Shown: in pieces, positions 36,018-43,958 of the stretch
Numbering within the stretch: the stretch's first letter is position 1
Layout of the letters: each line of letters opens with the position of its first letter
NCBI GenBank assembly: GCA_017539045.1
Contig: JAFYHS010000010.1
Span: forward strand, 38,106 to 102,105
Origin: Bacteroidales bacterium
Lineage (GTDB): Bacteria > Bacteroidota > Bacteroidia > Bacteroidales > F082
Direction of reading: 5' to 3'
Length of the DNA: 64,000 nucleotides
The notes under the pieces: generated by a model
The model's database searches: none
Told to the model about the DNA's origin: nothing
The model's input: the letters and a program-made list of their open reading frames with translations, nothing else
Program-made: the position numbers and the translations under genes

Positions 36018-36524
36018 ATGAAAAAGAATGATTCAACTATTGTAGAAGGCTTTCCTCCACTAATGTGTCATGAGCCTCGAGTATTGATTTTGGGAACAAT
36101 ACCAGGGAAGAATTCTATTAGTGCCAATGAGTATTATTATGATAATAGCAATCGGATGTGGAAGATGTTGGCAAAATTAGCAACACAAAAAATGCCTACA
36201 AATTACACCGAGAAAAAGTTGTTATTAGAACATTTGCATGTCGTACTTTGGGATTATTATCAGTTTGTTGAGCGAACTAATGGCACGGATAAAGGTATCC
36301 TAGAAGGAATTCCAAACGATATTGTTTGTTTTGTTAGAAAAAATCCGACTATAACAAAGATAGCCATAAATGGTTATGGAAAATACAAAGAGTTTGGAGA
36401 AAAACTACAGAATCAGTTCGGACAATCCATCAAAGTGTTTCGTTTGCCAGAAACAAGTGGACTCAATGCTTCTTGGACTTTAGAAAAGCTGTGTAAAGAA
36501 TGGAGCATTGTGTTTGAACTATGA
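36018..36524 (+). CDS. Hypoxanthine-DNA-glycosylase-like protein (uracil-DNA glycosylase superfamily)
   Basis: 168 residues. The N-terminal block PRVLILGTIPGKNSISANEYYYDNSNRMWKML (in parts) fits the DNA-deoxyinosine/hypoxanthine glycosylase branch of the UDG superfamily, which removes deaminated purines. The middle LWDYYQFVERTNGTDKGI and the late FRLPETSGLNASWTLEKL fit the second active-site motif region, though that motif is modified from the usual LPSTSPAN. Base composition is A+T-rich, suggesting acquisition together with the preceding small gene. Confidence 0.72.
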   Translation: MKKNDSTIVEGFPPLMCHEPRVLILGTIPGKNSISANEYYYDNSNRMWKMLAKLATQKMPTNYTEKKLLLEHLHVVLWDYYQFVERTNGTDKGILEGIPNDIVCFVRKNPTITKIAINGYGKYKEFGEKLQNQFGQSIKVFRLPETSGLNASWTLEKLCKEWSIVFEL

Positions 36525-36552
36525 GGTAGTGTTTCAACCAGTGTACCCAGTT

Positions 36553-36602
36553 CCAGCGGATTTGCAATCCGCTGGTTTCTGAATAAAAGGATTTGTAATC
36601 CG
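36553..36602. repeat. Pair of REP-like palindromes
   Basis: A 10-bp perfect hairpin (CCAGCGGATT / AATCCGCTGG, loop TGC, 36553-36575) is followed 13 nt later by a shorter copy (GGATT/AATCC, loop TGT, 36589-36601). No T run, so not a classical terminator. Confidence 0.6.
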
Positions 36603-36631
36603 ATAATACATTGTATTTCTTATTTATACAT

Positions 36632-36700
36632 TCACTTCACCACCTCCACAATCTTCTCCCTCAACGCCAACTGAATCTTGGCAATCGTTTTACAGGTGAA
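36632..36700 (-). pseudogene. Possible C-terminal gene remnant
   Basis: On the minus strand a short open frame ends with IAKIQLALREKIVEVVK and a TGA. The amphipathic sequence looks like the last helix of a real protein, but nothing upstream continues it. Very short; could be chance. Confidence 0.25.
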
Positions 36701-36724
36701 ATGGAAACAATACACAGATTTTTG

Positions 36725-36732
36725 TAGTTTTG
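36725..36732 (+). promoter_or_regulatory. Promoter -7 box for the orphan membrane protein
   Basis: TAGTTTTG, 21 nt before the ATG at 36754; an in-frame ATG-like start at 36730 lies inside it and is rejected. Confidence 0.5.
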
Positions 36733-36753
36733 CGCCTTCAAAATATTGCTCAA

Positions 36754-37548
36754 ATGGAAAAACTTGAAAAAGCCTCAACCAAATGGTGGTTTTTCGTCAT
36801 TCTGCTGACGGCGCAATCTGTTTTGTTGCCCATTGTCAGCCGTAATTTTGACCCGAAGAACATCCAACAGATGGTTTATACAACACTTTCCCATGCACCA
36901 CAAGGACATTTGGGCGGGCTCAACATCCTTTTCCAATCCCTATCGCTTTTGATGTTCGTCCTGCTTTTTGTGTTCAAGAACAAAGTCAGGACGTTATTCA
37001 ACGGGTATGTCGCCCTTTCCTATTTAGCCTTCGCTTTCATTCAAAACTTGGCCGTCACGGAGCGTTACGGATTCAGTATTGTCACCGTCAATTTGGTGAT
37101 GTTCCTGTTCGTGGCCTACGTTTGGATTCGAGAGACCCTAAAGCCGGAAAACAATTACGATTTCAGTAACTTACATTGGGAACACGCATGGATGATTGTC
37201 TTGGCTTTGTTTGCCTATCTGTGTCCGTTTACCAGCCAAGGCACCTTTGATTGGAACCCATTGCATTTTTTCTATAAGAGCTCTGTTACAGCCTTTTGCT
37301 TGACAACACCAGCATTTCTAACCATACTGACCTTAAACCTACCTAAGATTAACATCGTAACCTATAGGATTACCGCAATCATTGGCACCATCATGGGGAT
37401 CTACAACATGTTCAACTTCCTCAATCCTCATTCGGTTTATGTAGGTATAATGCATATACCCCTGTTAACCATTTCATTGTATTGCACCATATTGAGCTAT
37501 AGGCTGACTTCAAAGCAAAAACAGGTGGAATCGGAACTGACTTCATAA
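36754..37548 (+). CDS. Multi-pass membrane protein of unknown function
   Basis: 264 residues with about seven or eight hydrophobic helices (for example FFVILLTAQSVLLPIV, ILFQSLSLLMFVLLFVF, VTVNLVMFLFVAYVWI, IPLLTISLYCTILSY) and short loops. The HxG-containing loop SHAPQGHLGGLN and FTSQGTFDWNPLHFFY are the most distinctive polar segments. I do not recognise the family. It precedes holB by 34 bp, but holB has its own promoter box. Confidence 0.7.
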   Translation: MEKLEKASTKWWFFVILLTAQSVLLPIVSRNFDPKNIQQMVYTTLSHAPQGHLGGLNILFQSLSLLMFVLLFVFKNKVRTLFNGYVALSYLAFAFIQNLAVTERYGFSIVTVNLVMFLFVAYVWIRETLKPENNYDFSNLHWEHAWMIVLALFAYLCPFTSQGTFDWNPLHFFYKSSVTAFCLTTPAFLTILTLNLPKINIVTYRITAIIGTIMGIYNMFNFLNPHSVYVGIMHIPLLTISLYCTILSYRLTSKQKQVESELTS

Positions 37549-37556
37549 TTATTTTG

Positions 37557-37564
37557 TATTTTTG
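37557..37564 (+). promoter_or_regulatory. Promoter -7 box for holB
   Basis: TATTTTTG, 18 nt before the holB ATG. Confidence 0.5.
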
Positions 37565-37582
37565 TCCCTCTAAAAAGAACTG

Positions 37583-38716
37583 ATGCAATTCAAAGACGTC
37601 ATCGGCCAATCTGCCGTCAAACAAAGGCTTATCCAGAGTGTGAGGGAAAACCATGTCTCTCACGCCCAACTCTTTTTGGGGCCTGCCGGAAGCGGCAAGC
37701 TGCCTTTGGCCTTGGCCTACGCGCAATATATCCTCTGCCCGAACCGTACCGAGACTGACAGCTGCGGCGTGTGTCCCACCTGTCAGAAGATGCAGAAACT
37801 GGTGCACCCCGACCTGCATTTTGTGGTGCCTACGGCCACAACAAAAAAGATCAAGAGCAATCCTGAGTCAGATCTTTTTATGGAGGAATGGCGTGAGTAT
37901 GTCATTCAAAATGAAGGATATGTAGACACTTCAAGTTGGTACACTTTCCTTGACGTGGAGAATAAGCAAGGCTATATGTCGGTGCGTGATGCGGCTTCGT
38001 TATTGCGCAAACTGAGCATGAAGTCCTACGAGGGCGAATACAAGATCGCCATCATCTGGATGGCGGAGAAGATGCGCGTCGACACGGCCAACAAACTGCT
38101 GAAACTCCTTGAGGAACCACCTGAGAAGACCGTTTTCCTGCTCATTGCGGAAGATGCAGAGGAGCTCTTGGCCACCATCAAGTCGAGGACGACACTCGTC
38201 AAAGTGCCGGCCATCGAAACCAGCGAGGTCGAGAAAGCCCTTAGGGAGCGGCTGCAATGCCAGCCTGGTCAAGCCCACGACGCGGCCATGATTTCGGAAG
38301 GCAACTGGCTCAACGCCTGTCACTCAGTGCAGGAGTCGGAGGATCGCAAGTTCTTCTTCACCACTTTCCAACAATGGATGCGCCTTTGCTTCCGTGCGGC
38401 TTATTCCGAGATAATCGACTTCTCAGGCAATGTTAAAGGCATCGGTCGTGAAAAACAAAAGGAGCTGTTGGATTACGGCCTACGCATCGTCCGCAATTCG
38501 CTGCTTTTCAACAATAATTTGGCAGAAATCGTCATGCTTCCCGAGGATGAGAAAGGGTTCAACTCAAAGTTTGCGCCTTTTGTCAATCCTGCCAATCTGG
38601 CACAAATCGCCGAACTCTTCGAGGAAGCCATCCGCCAAATCGAGCGCAACGGCAACGCCCAAATCATCTTCGCCGATGTGAGTTTTAAGATGGTGGGGCT
38701 GCTGAAAAAGAAATAA
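37583..38716 (+). CDS. holB: DNA polymerase III delta' subunit
   Basis: 377 residues. Delta' is part of the clamp loader. AAA+ features: FKDVIGQSAVKQRL, HAQLFLGPAGSGKLPLALAYA (P-loop with Leu after the Lys, fitting the non-hydrolysing delta' subunit), a four-Cys zinc module (LCPNRTETDSCGVCPTCQK), NKLLKLLEEPPEKTVFLL and IKSRTTLVKVP. The C-terminal third is helical with little conservation. Convergent with the DUF4340 gene, 3 bp apart, with no terminator hairpin visible. Confidence 0.9.
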   Translation: MQFKDVIGQSAVKQRLIQSVRENHVSHAQLFLGPAGSGKLPLALAYAQYILCPNRTETDSCGVCPTCQKMQKLVHPDLHFVVPTATTKKIKSNPESDLFMEEWREYVIQNEGYVDTSSWYTFLDVENKQGYMSVRDAASLLRKLSMKSYEGEYKIAIIWMAEKMRVDTANKLLKLLEEPPEKTVFLLIAEDAEELLATIKSRTTLVKVPAIETSEVEKALRERLQCQPGQAHDAAMISEGNWLNACHSVQESEDRKFFFTTFQQWMRLCFRAAYSEIIDFSGNVKGIGREKQKELLDYGLRIVRNSLLFNNNLAEIVMLPEDEKGFNSKFAPFVNPANLAQIAELFEEAIRQIERNGNAQIIFADVSFKMVGLLKKK

Positions 38717-38719
38717 GCC

Positions 38720-39817
38720 TTATTTGATCTCTTCAAAGTATCCCATGTCGCCTTGGATGGGATGACCGGCTTCGAAGTAACGAACGTCGTGCAGCACCTT
38801 GTCGAAGACATAGTTCTGGATAAGCACGAAGTCCTTGCCGCCTTCGATGAGGGCATACATACGGTCGCGGTCCACGTCGCCAAGCTCTCCGCCCATGTCG
38901 GTCACGCCGTTCAAAACCAACTTCTTGAAGGTCTTCATGTCCTGTTTGTTGCCGTCCTTATCGGTCACCACAACATAATGGACAAAGGGTGAGCCCGTAA
39001 TAGAGTCGATACGTTCCTGCTCCATCGAGTTGGTGAACAAGGCCTCAAAACGAAGGTCGTTGAACGACGACATGAGGTTGATGACCTTCAGCGTGTCGTA
39101 GGGAAGTTCCTGGTTATCACTCAAACGCGTCAGCTTATACTGATGCTTCCCGATGTTGTCGATGCGGAAACTGCCTTCGGGGTCTTCGTTGAAATCAATC
39201 TCGACTGATTGAATGTCGGCCATGTTCTCATGGAAGATGGTATGGTCGCGCCAGTCATCGGGGTTGGCGGTGAAACGCGTGGTGATAAAACCGCGGAAGC
39301 TGGGGATATAGACGATATAAGCCTTGTCGGCGCCCTCCTTCAGCATGAAGGTTCCGCTGCTGTCCATGGTGGCATCGCCCACATAGAACACCTTTGTACG
39401 TTTCTCGCGATAGAAAAGCTTGATCTTATCGAAGAGGTTGATGCTTGGCACAATCTGATACACCTCCACCTTGGTGCTCTGCGAAGCCAACTGCTTGACG
39501 ATATTGTCGTGACTCGCCACAGAGACGGGCATCTTGACGCGAATCTTGTACAAGGTGGTCAGCAGATTCTGCACCTGCTTGGAATGGGCCTTATAGTCTC
39601 CGTTGAGGGTCCAGCCTTGCTCCTGACGCTCCAGCAACGACTCTTGGTTCTTACGGTCGGCCAGATAAACCTTGGTGATGGAAGCCGTGTCCCAGACCTG
39701 GAAGTCCGACGACTCGCCTTGAATGGTGGAGAGGTAGCGGTTGTTCCAAATCAATAGGCCGGCGATGACGACCAGCAGTGCAGCAATGATGATGGTGATT
39801 CTATTGTTTTTCTTCAT
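38720..39817 (-). CDS. DUF4340 domain protein, gldF-gldG associated
   Basis: 365 residues: N-terminal TM (ITIIIAALLVVIAGLLIW) and a long beta-rich periplasmic part with DUF4340-type features (NGDYKAHSKQVQNLLTTLYKIRV, KVFYVGDATMDSSGTFML in parts). DUF4340 proteins are regularly encoded behind GldG-like ABC components. It lies 6 bp after gldG, third in the gldF-gldG operon, and may be an accessory of that transporter. Confidence 0.85.
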   Translation of the reverse strand: MKKNNRITIIIAALLVVIAGLLIWNNRYLSTIQGESSDFQVWDTASITKVYLADRKNQESLLERQEQGWTLNGDYKAHSKQVQNLLTTLYKIRVKMPVSVASHDNIVKQLASQSTKVEVYQIVPSINLFDKIKLFYREKRTKVFYVGDATMDSSGTFMLKEGADKAYIVYIPSFRGFITTRFTANPDDWRDHTIFHENMADIQSVEIDFNEDPEGSFRIDNIGKHQYKLTRLSDNQELPYDTLKVINLMSSFNDLRFEALFTNSMEQERIDSITGSPFVHYVVVTDKDGNKQDMKTFKKLVLNGVTDMGGELGDVDRDRMYALIEGGKDFVLIQNYVFDKVLHDVRYFEAGHPIQGDMGYFEEIK

Positions 39818-39823
39818 GACGAA

Positions 39824-41572
39824 TTATTTTTTGCTGTATTTCTTCTTTCTGATGAAAGCCATGACGAAGCCCAAGGCGATGATCAAAGCGATGGGCACCA
39901 AAGTATTGATGACCTGCCATTTGGTGCGTTCCTGGTCAATCTTTGCAGTATCCAAAAGGCGTACTTTCAGTTCGCGTGAGCGGATGTCGATCATACCTTC
40001 TCCTTCCACAAGATAGCCGATGGCATTCTCGATGAATTCCTTGTTGGCATAGGTGTTTTGCGTGAATTGGTCGAAGCCCAGCGGCAAGGGTTTGCGCGTC
40101 TTGATGTCGATTTGGTTACGGATGATGTCGCCGTCACTCACCACAATCATGGCGGTGGGAACACTCTCTTCCATGAAGTTGGTCCCATTGTCCTCAGCAA
40201 TTTCCTGCGGGATACGGTTGGCATAAAGCGAGGGGAAGGTGCCCTTCAAAAGATAGGCTACGTTCTTGCCTTTCGAGGCGAACATGCGCTTGTCAGGGGC
40301 TTGACGAAGCATGGCCAAGGTGATGAAGACCGGCGTACCCGAAATCTTGGTATAGCTTGAGGTCTTCAGCAAGGGAATCTGCTCGATGCCCATGGCCATA
40401 GTGGTAGCATCCATCGAGCTGACAAAATCGGACTTGATGGAATTCATGTTGCGCACCATAGGATGCTCGGAGGCGGCTTGCAGCAAGGGGAAATAATACC
40501 AGCGGAAGAACTCCAGTTGTGCCTGGCCCGCCACCTGACCCGTGCGGATAGGCAAGGAGGCGCAAGTCAAGTCCAAAAGCAAGTCGCGGTTAAGACGCAC
40601 GCCATATTTGAACAGCATATCGTCGAGGTTGAGGTCCTGTTCTATGCCGATGGTTGACTCCTGGCTTTGCAGGCTGTCCATGGTGGCATACACCGGCTCA
40701 ACCATCCACAGCACCTTGCCGCCGTGCATGATGTACTGGTCGATGAGGAACTTGTCGCGCTCGTCGAAAGGCTGTGTCGGCTTGGCAATGATGATGGCAT
40801 CATACGAGGGGAAGGCCTTCACCTCGCGTTCCTCGTCTTGGGTGCGGTGCATCAAGGCATCGATTTTGCCGTCGATCTCCAGACGGACCACATTATAATT
40901 CTGTGCAAGGGTCTGGGCAATGTCATGGACCTCCTGTTCGTTGAGTTCACCATGGCCTTCAATGAAGGCGATGTTGGGCTTTTGCAGTCGGGTCACCTTC
41001 TTCACTGCGTCGATAAGGCGGAACTCGAGGTTTTGCATCGAGGCATTCAAGGCTTGCTCCGACGACTGGCCTATCTGGTTCTCCAACAAATCGATGGCAA
41101 TTTCGGTGGTGTTGCGGTAACTCACAAGCGCCCCAGGCCAGATCACCATCTGCTTTGAGGAGCCGTCGCGGTTTTTGACCACCATGTCAGTGGGGTTCAA
41201 TCCCGCCTGATAAAGTTGTTTGTAGGTCTCGTTGCGTTCAGAGGCATCGGCGCTCTCCGATGGGTTGATAAACTCGTAGTCAATGAACTTGGAATAGGCT
41301 CTGAACTCATCAAGCATCTCTTTGGTCTCACGGCGCAGTTTCTTGAAGCCTGCAGGAAAGTCACCTTCGAGATACACCTTGAAATAAACGTAGTCGTCGA
41401 GGTCGTTAAGGATTTCCTTCGTTGTGGGCGACAACGTATACCTTTTCTCGCTCGTCAAGTCGAAGCGGGTAAAGACATAGGCACCGATGATGTTGACCAA
41501 GATCACTATAGCCACCGTCACCAGGAAGGCGACGATTTGGTTCTTCTTCAAATTCTTGCGTTTGTTCTCCAT
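39824..41572 (-). CDS. gldG: Gliding-motility-type ABC transporter substrate-binding protein GldG
   Basis: 582 residues. N-terminal TM helix (QIVAFLVTVAIVILVNIIGAYVF in parts), the GldG domain beginning FDLTSEKRYTLSPTTKEIL, and a C-terminal TM (TLVPIALIIALGFVMAFI) with a basic tail. The central NIAFIEGHGELNEQEVHDIA and LWMVEPVYATMDSL patterns are typical. GldF/GldG with the ATPase GldA form an ABC transporter first described in gliding Flavobacteria; presence does not by itself prove gliding. Confidence 0.92.
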   Translation of the reverse strand: MENKRKNLKKNQIVAFLVTVAIVILVNIIGAYVFTRFDLTSEKRYTLSPTTKEILNDLDDYVYFKVYLEGDFPAGFKKLRRETKEMLDEFRAYSKFIDYEFINPSESADASERNETYKQLYQAGLNPTDMVVKNRDGSSKQMVIWPGALVSYRNTTEIAIDLLENQIGQSSEQALNASMQNLEFRLIDAVKKVTRLQKPNIAFIEGHGELNEQEVHDIAQTLAQNYNVVRLEIDGKIDALMHRTQDEEREVKAFPSYDAIIIAKPTQPFDERDKFLIDQYIMHGGKVLWMVEPVYATMDSLQSQESTIGIEQDLNLDDMLFKYGVRLNRDLLLDLTCASLPIRTGQVAGQAQLEFFRWYYFPLLQAASEHPMVRNMNSIKSDFVSSMDATTMAMGIEQIPLLKTSSYTKISGTPVFITLAMLRQAPDKRMFASKGKNVAYLLKGTFPSLYANRIPQEIAEDNGTNFMEESVPTAMIVVSDGDIIRNQIDIKTRKPLPLGFDQFTQNTYANKEFIENAIGYLVEGEGMIDIRSRELKVRLLDTAKIDQERTKWQVINTLVPIALIIALGFVMAFIRKKKYSKK

Positions 41573-41583
41573 CGTCTACCTCC

Positions 41584-42315
41584 TTACCATTTGCGGCTCG
41601 ACAGAACCAATTTCGTAGCACTGAGAAACAGTGCAATCACACTCAGGAAATACAACACATCGCGCGTGTCGATGACACCACGGCTCAGCGAACCGTAATG
41701 CGCGTTCATGCCCAGTTGCTGGATGAACAGGTCGACGCGGCCAAACAAAGAGAGCGAGTAGATGAACTCAAAGCCAATCAGTAGGAATCCGCAGAGGAAG
41801 ACCGAGATGATGAAGGCTAGAATCTGGTTGTTGGTGAGTGAGCTGCAGAACACGCCTATGCTCACAAAACTCGCGCTGAGAAGGAAAAGGCCAATATAGG
41901 ACCCCCAGATGCCACCGCTGTCGAGGTTGCCTTTGGGCAGGCCCAGATGATAGACCGAGAAGAAATATACAAAAGTGGGAATCAAGGCCAGCAGGACCAG
42001 GGTCACACCGGCCAAAAACTTCGCCCAGATGATCTGCCAGTCCGACAAGGGCTTGGTGACCAGCATCTCAATGGTGCCCGTGCGGTTCTCTTCGGCGAAG
42101 CTACGCATCGTGACCGCAGGCACAAGGAAGAGAAAAACCCAAGGTGCGAGGACGAAAAGGCCGTCCAAACTGGCATAAACGGAATCCAATACATTGAAAT
42201 CGCTTTGGAACACCCAAAGAAACAGGCCCGTAATCAGCAGAAACACCACGATTACCATGATGCCCATCAGCGAACTGAGAAAGTTGCTTATTTCTTTTTT
42301 ATACAATGCGTACAT
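41584..42315 (-). CDS. gldF: Gliding-motility-type ABC transporter permease GldF
   Basis: 243 residues with six TM helices of the ABC-2 permease type; MYALYKKEISNFLSSLMG at the start, SFAEENRTGTIEMLVTKPLSDWQIIWAKF in parts is the conserved cytoplasmic segment. It leads the operon gldF-gldG-DUF4340. The ATPase gene (gldA) is not adjacent and must lie elsewhere if present. Confidence 0.93.
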   Translation of the reverse strand: MYALYKKEISNFLSSLMGIMVIVVFLLITGLFLWVFQSDFNVLDSVYASLDGLFVLAPWVFLFLVPAVTMRSFAEENRTGTIEMLVTKPLSDWQIIWAKFLAGVTLVLLALIPTFVYFFSVYHLGLPKGNLDSGGIWGSYIGLFLLSASFVSIGVFCSSLTNNQILAFIISVFLCGFLLIGFEFIYSLSLFGRVDLFIQQLGMNAHYGSLSRGVIDTRDVLYFLSVIALFLSATKLVLSSRKW

Positions 42316-42335
42316 TTTGTACTGAATTAGAGGTG

Positions 42336-42343
42336 CAAAAATA
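42336..42343 (-). promoter_or_regulatory. Promoter -7 box for gldF operon
   Basis: TATTTTTG on the minus strand, 20 nt before the gldF ATG; divergent from the box at 42380. Confidence 0.55.
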
Positions 42344-42379
42344 CAAGTTTTTTCAGTAAACCATAAGAATTATTTTTCT

Positions 42380-42387
42380 TATCTTTG
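42380..42387 (+). promoter_or_regulatory. Promoter -7 box for the small coiled-coil gene
   Basis: TATCTTTG, 51 nt before the ATG at 42439. Confidence 0.5.
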
Positions 42388-42438
42388 CGTTCGATTTCGA
42401 AAACAAGAGCCCAACCAAAGGAATAAAAGCAACGCACT

Positions 42439-42750
42439 ATGTACCAAATTTTTAAAGACCAAATCGAAAAGTCAAAACTCATCATCACCGGCGTAAAGAG
42501 GAATCAACGCCTCGGTCGTGACGTCGGTGTGGAAGAAAGCATGTTGCAGAAGATGGAGGAAGACTGCAAGCGTTTGGAATCCATTTCTGCCGAAATCGAC
42601 AAGCTTCACGAGGAGCTTCGCAAGAAGAGCGACGAAGCCCATTCGGTCTTGAACGCCTTGAAAAGCAAGACCCAAACCGTGAAAAAAGCCGTCAAATCGA
42701 GATATGACCAGACCTGGTGGACCAAGTTTGGCATTCCCGACAGAAGATAA
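42439..42750 (+). CDS. Small basic coiled-coil protein, unknown
   Basis: 103 residues, soluble, mostly helical: heptad-like LQKMEEDCKRLESISAEIDKLHEELRKK (in parts, about 33-62), a Lys-rich stretch KSKTQTVKKAVKSRYD and an end TWWTKFGIPDRR. The Lys-rich part could bind nucleic acid, but I know no family. It has its own promoter and terminator, so it is a free-standing gene. Confidence 0.7.
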   Translation: MYQIFKDQIEKSKLIITGVKRNQRLGRDVGVEESMLQKMEEDCKRLESISAEIDKLHEELRKKSDEAHSVLNALKSKTQTVKKAVKSRYDQTWWTKFGIPDRR

Positions 42751-42762
42751 TCTCTTAATATT

Positions 42763-43956
42763 TTACAACCCAAAAGAAGCCGCTTCGTCAGAGGCGGTTT
42801 TTTTTGTGCGGATGATGACCTTCTCCTCCCCTTTCAAGATGGTCGCAAACAAATAGATGGCATCGCCGTCACCGATCTTCAAGGCCTTTCGTAACTCAGC
42901 CACCGTTAGCGGGAAGTTGCGGACGGCAATACTGGCTTTGTCAACGTCGGGTAATAACGACGGCTTCACCTTCTTGTTATAGGGTGCCCAACCTTCTACT
43001 TCGAAGATACGGCCAGGAAAATCAACGATGTGTTGTTCGGAAGTGTAAAGATTGCTGTTTTTGTGCAACTTGTAGACATCATAGCGTTCGGTCAACACCT
43101 TGAAGCAGCCGGCCTTCATCACCGCTGGATTGGGTTCGTAGAGGTATTTCATCACGCCATCGGCGAGTCGGGTCGTGCAGTTGCCTTCCTCTGCCCGGGT
43201 AAAACACAACTCAGGCTGGCGGGTCTGCAAATTGACACAGACAAAGCGGGGATCACCTTCAAAATCCCGTTCCAAAATGACATCCAACTCCTTACATTCG
43301 TTGGCGACGGCCACCACATGCACCTCTTTCACATGGCGTAGTTCGTCCAGAGCCTTGCTGATATCGAGCATCGGCGACAATTTGATCATCACCCGCTCGC
43401 CCTTTTGCAGCAGCATATCCTGCAATGCACCCACATCGGGCGTGCAGTCGGCGATCGACACGGTCTTACGTCCATGTTCGTCCCTTCGAGCCGGGTCAAT
43501 GAAAAAGCATTCTTTGGGCTCGCAAGTCTGCAGATACGTTTCCGCCGTTTCGTTCCACACTTTGATGTCGGCTTTCAACACGCCGAAATTGTGCTTTGCC
43601 AAGTCACAAAGCTCAGCCTGACGCTCCACATAGTCGGTTTGTTGGAAATGCTGTGAGAGATAATAGGTGTCGACACCCAAGCCGCCGGTAAGGTCAGCCA
43701 ACGTATTTCCCTTGAGCAGTCCAGCCTTATAGCGCGCACTAGCCTCCGAAGAGCATTGCTCGATGGAGAGATGAGCGGGAAAGAGCAGGTCCTCGTTCTC
43801 TGCCCATTGCGGCACTTTCTTTTGCAGAAGCTGACGGGCAGCTATCTGCCTTAAGGCCAATGAAAAGTCAGTGCCGACGGGCGCCTTTTTCAAGGCGAGC
43901 GTCGGCACATCGGCGTTCAGGTTTTCCCTGATAAACTGTTTAGTGATCTCGTTCAA
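42763..43956 (-). CDS. Class I SAM-dependent methyltransferase with THUMP-like domain
   Basis: 397 residues. SAM-binding motif ADLTGGLGVDTYYLS at about 88-102, then ECFFIDPARRDEHGRKTV carrying a DPAR-type motif, and a C-terminal THUMP-like region (FPLTVAELRKALKIGDGDAIYLFATI). Related Bacteroidota proteins are annotated as RNA methyltransferase-like; the substrate is unknown. The start is TTG, two bases after the rluB-like stop; no ATG is available upstream in frame. The last codons overlap the terminator of the convergent small gene. Confidence 0.82.
   Translation of the reverse strand: MNEITKQFIRENLNADVPTLALKKAPVGTDFSLALRQIAARQLLQKKVPQWAENEDLLFPAHLSIEQCSSEASARYKAGLLKGNTLADLTGGLGVDTYYLSQHFQQTDYVERQAELCDLAKHNFGVLKADIKVWNETAETYLQTCEPKECFFIDPARRDEHGRKTVSIADCTPDVGALQDMLLQKGERVMIKLSPMLDISKALDELRHVKEVHVVAVANECKELDVILERDFEGDPRFVCVNLQTRQPELCFTRAEEGNCTTRLADGVMKYLYEPNPAVMKAGCFKVLTERYDVYKLHKNSNLYTSEQHIVDFPGRIFEVEGWAPYNKKVKPSLLPDVDKASIAVRNFPLTVAELRKALKIGDGDAIYLFATILKGEEKVIIRTKKTASDEAASFGL
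42780..42805 (+). terminator. Terminator of the small coiled-coil gene, inside the methyltransferase 3' end
   Basis: Stem CCGCTTC/GAGGCGG (one G-T pair), loop GTCA, eight T's. It overlaps the last codons of the convergent methyltransferase gene. Confidence 0.7.
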
Positions 43957-43958
43957 AC

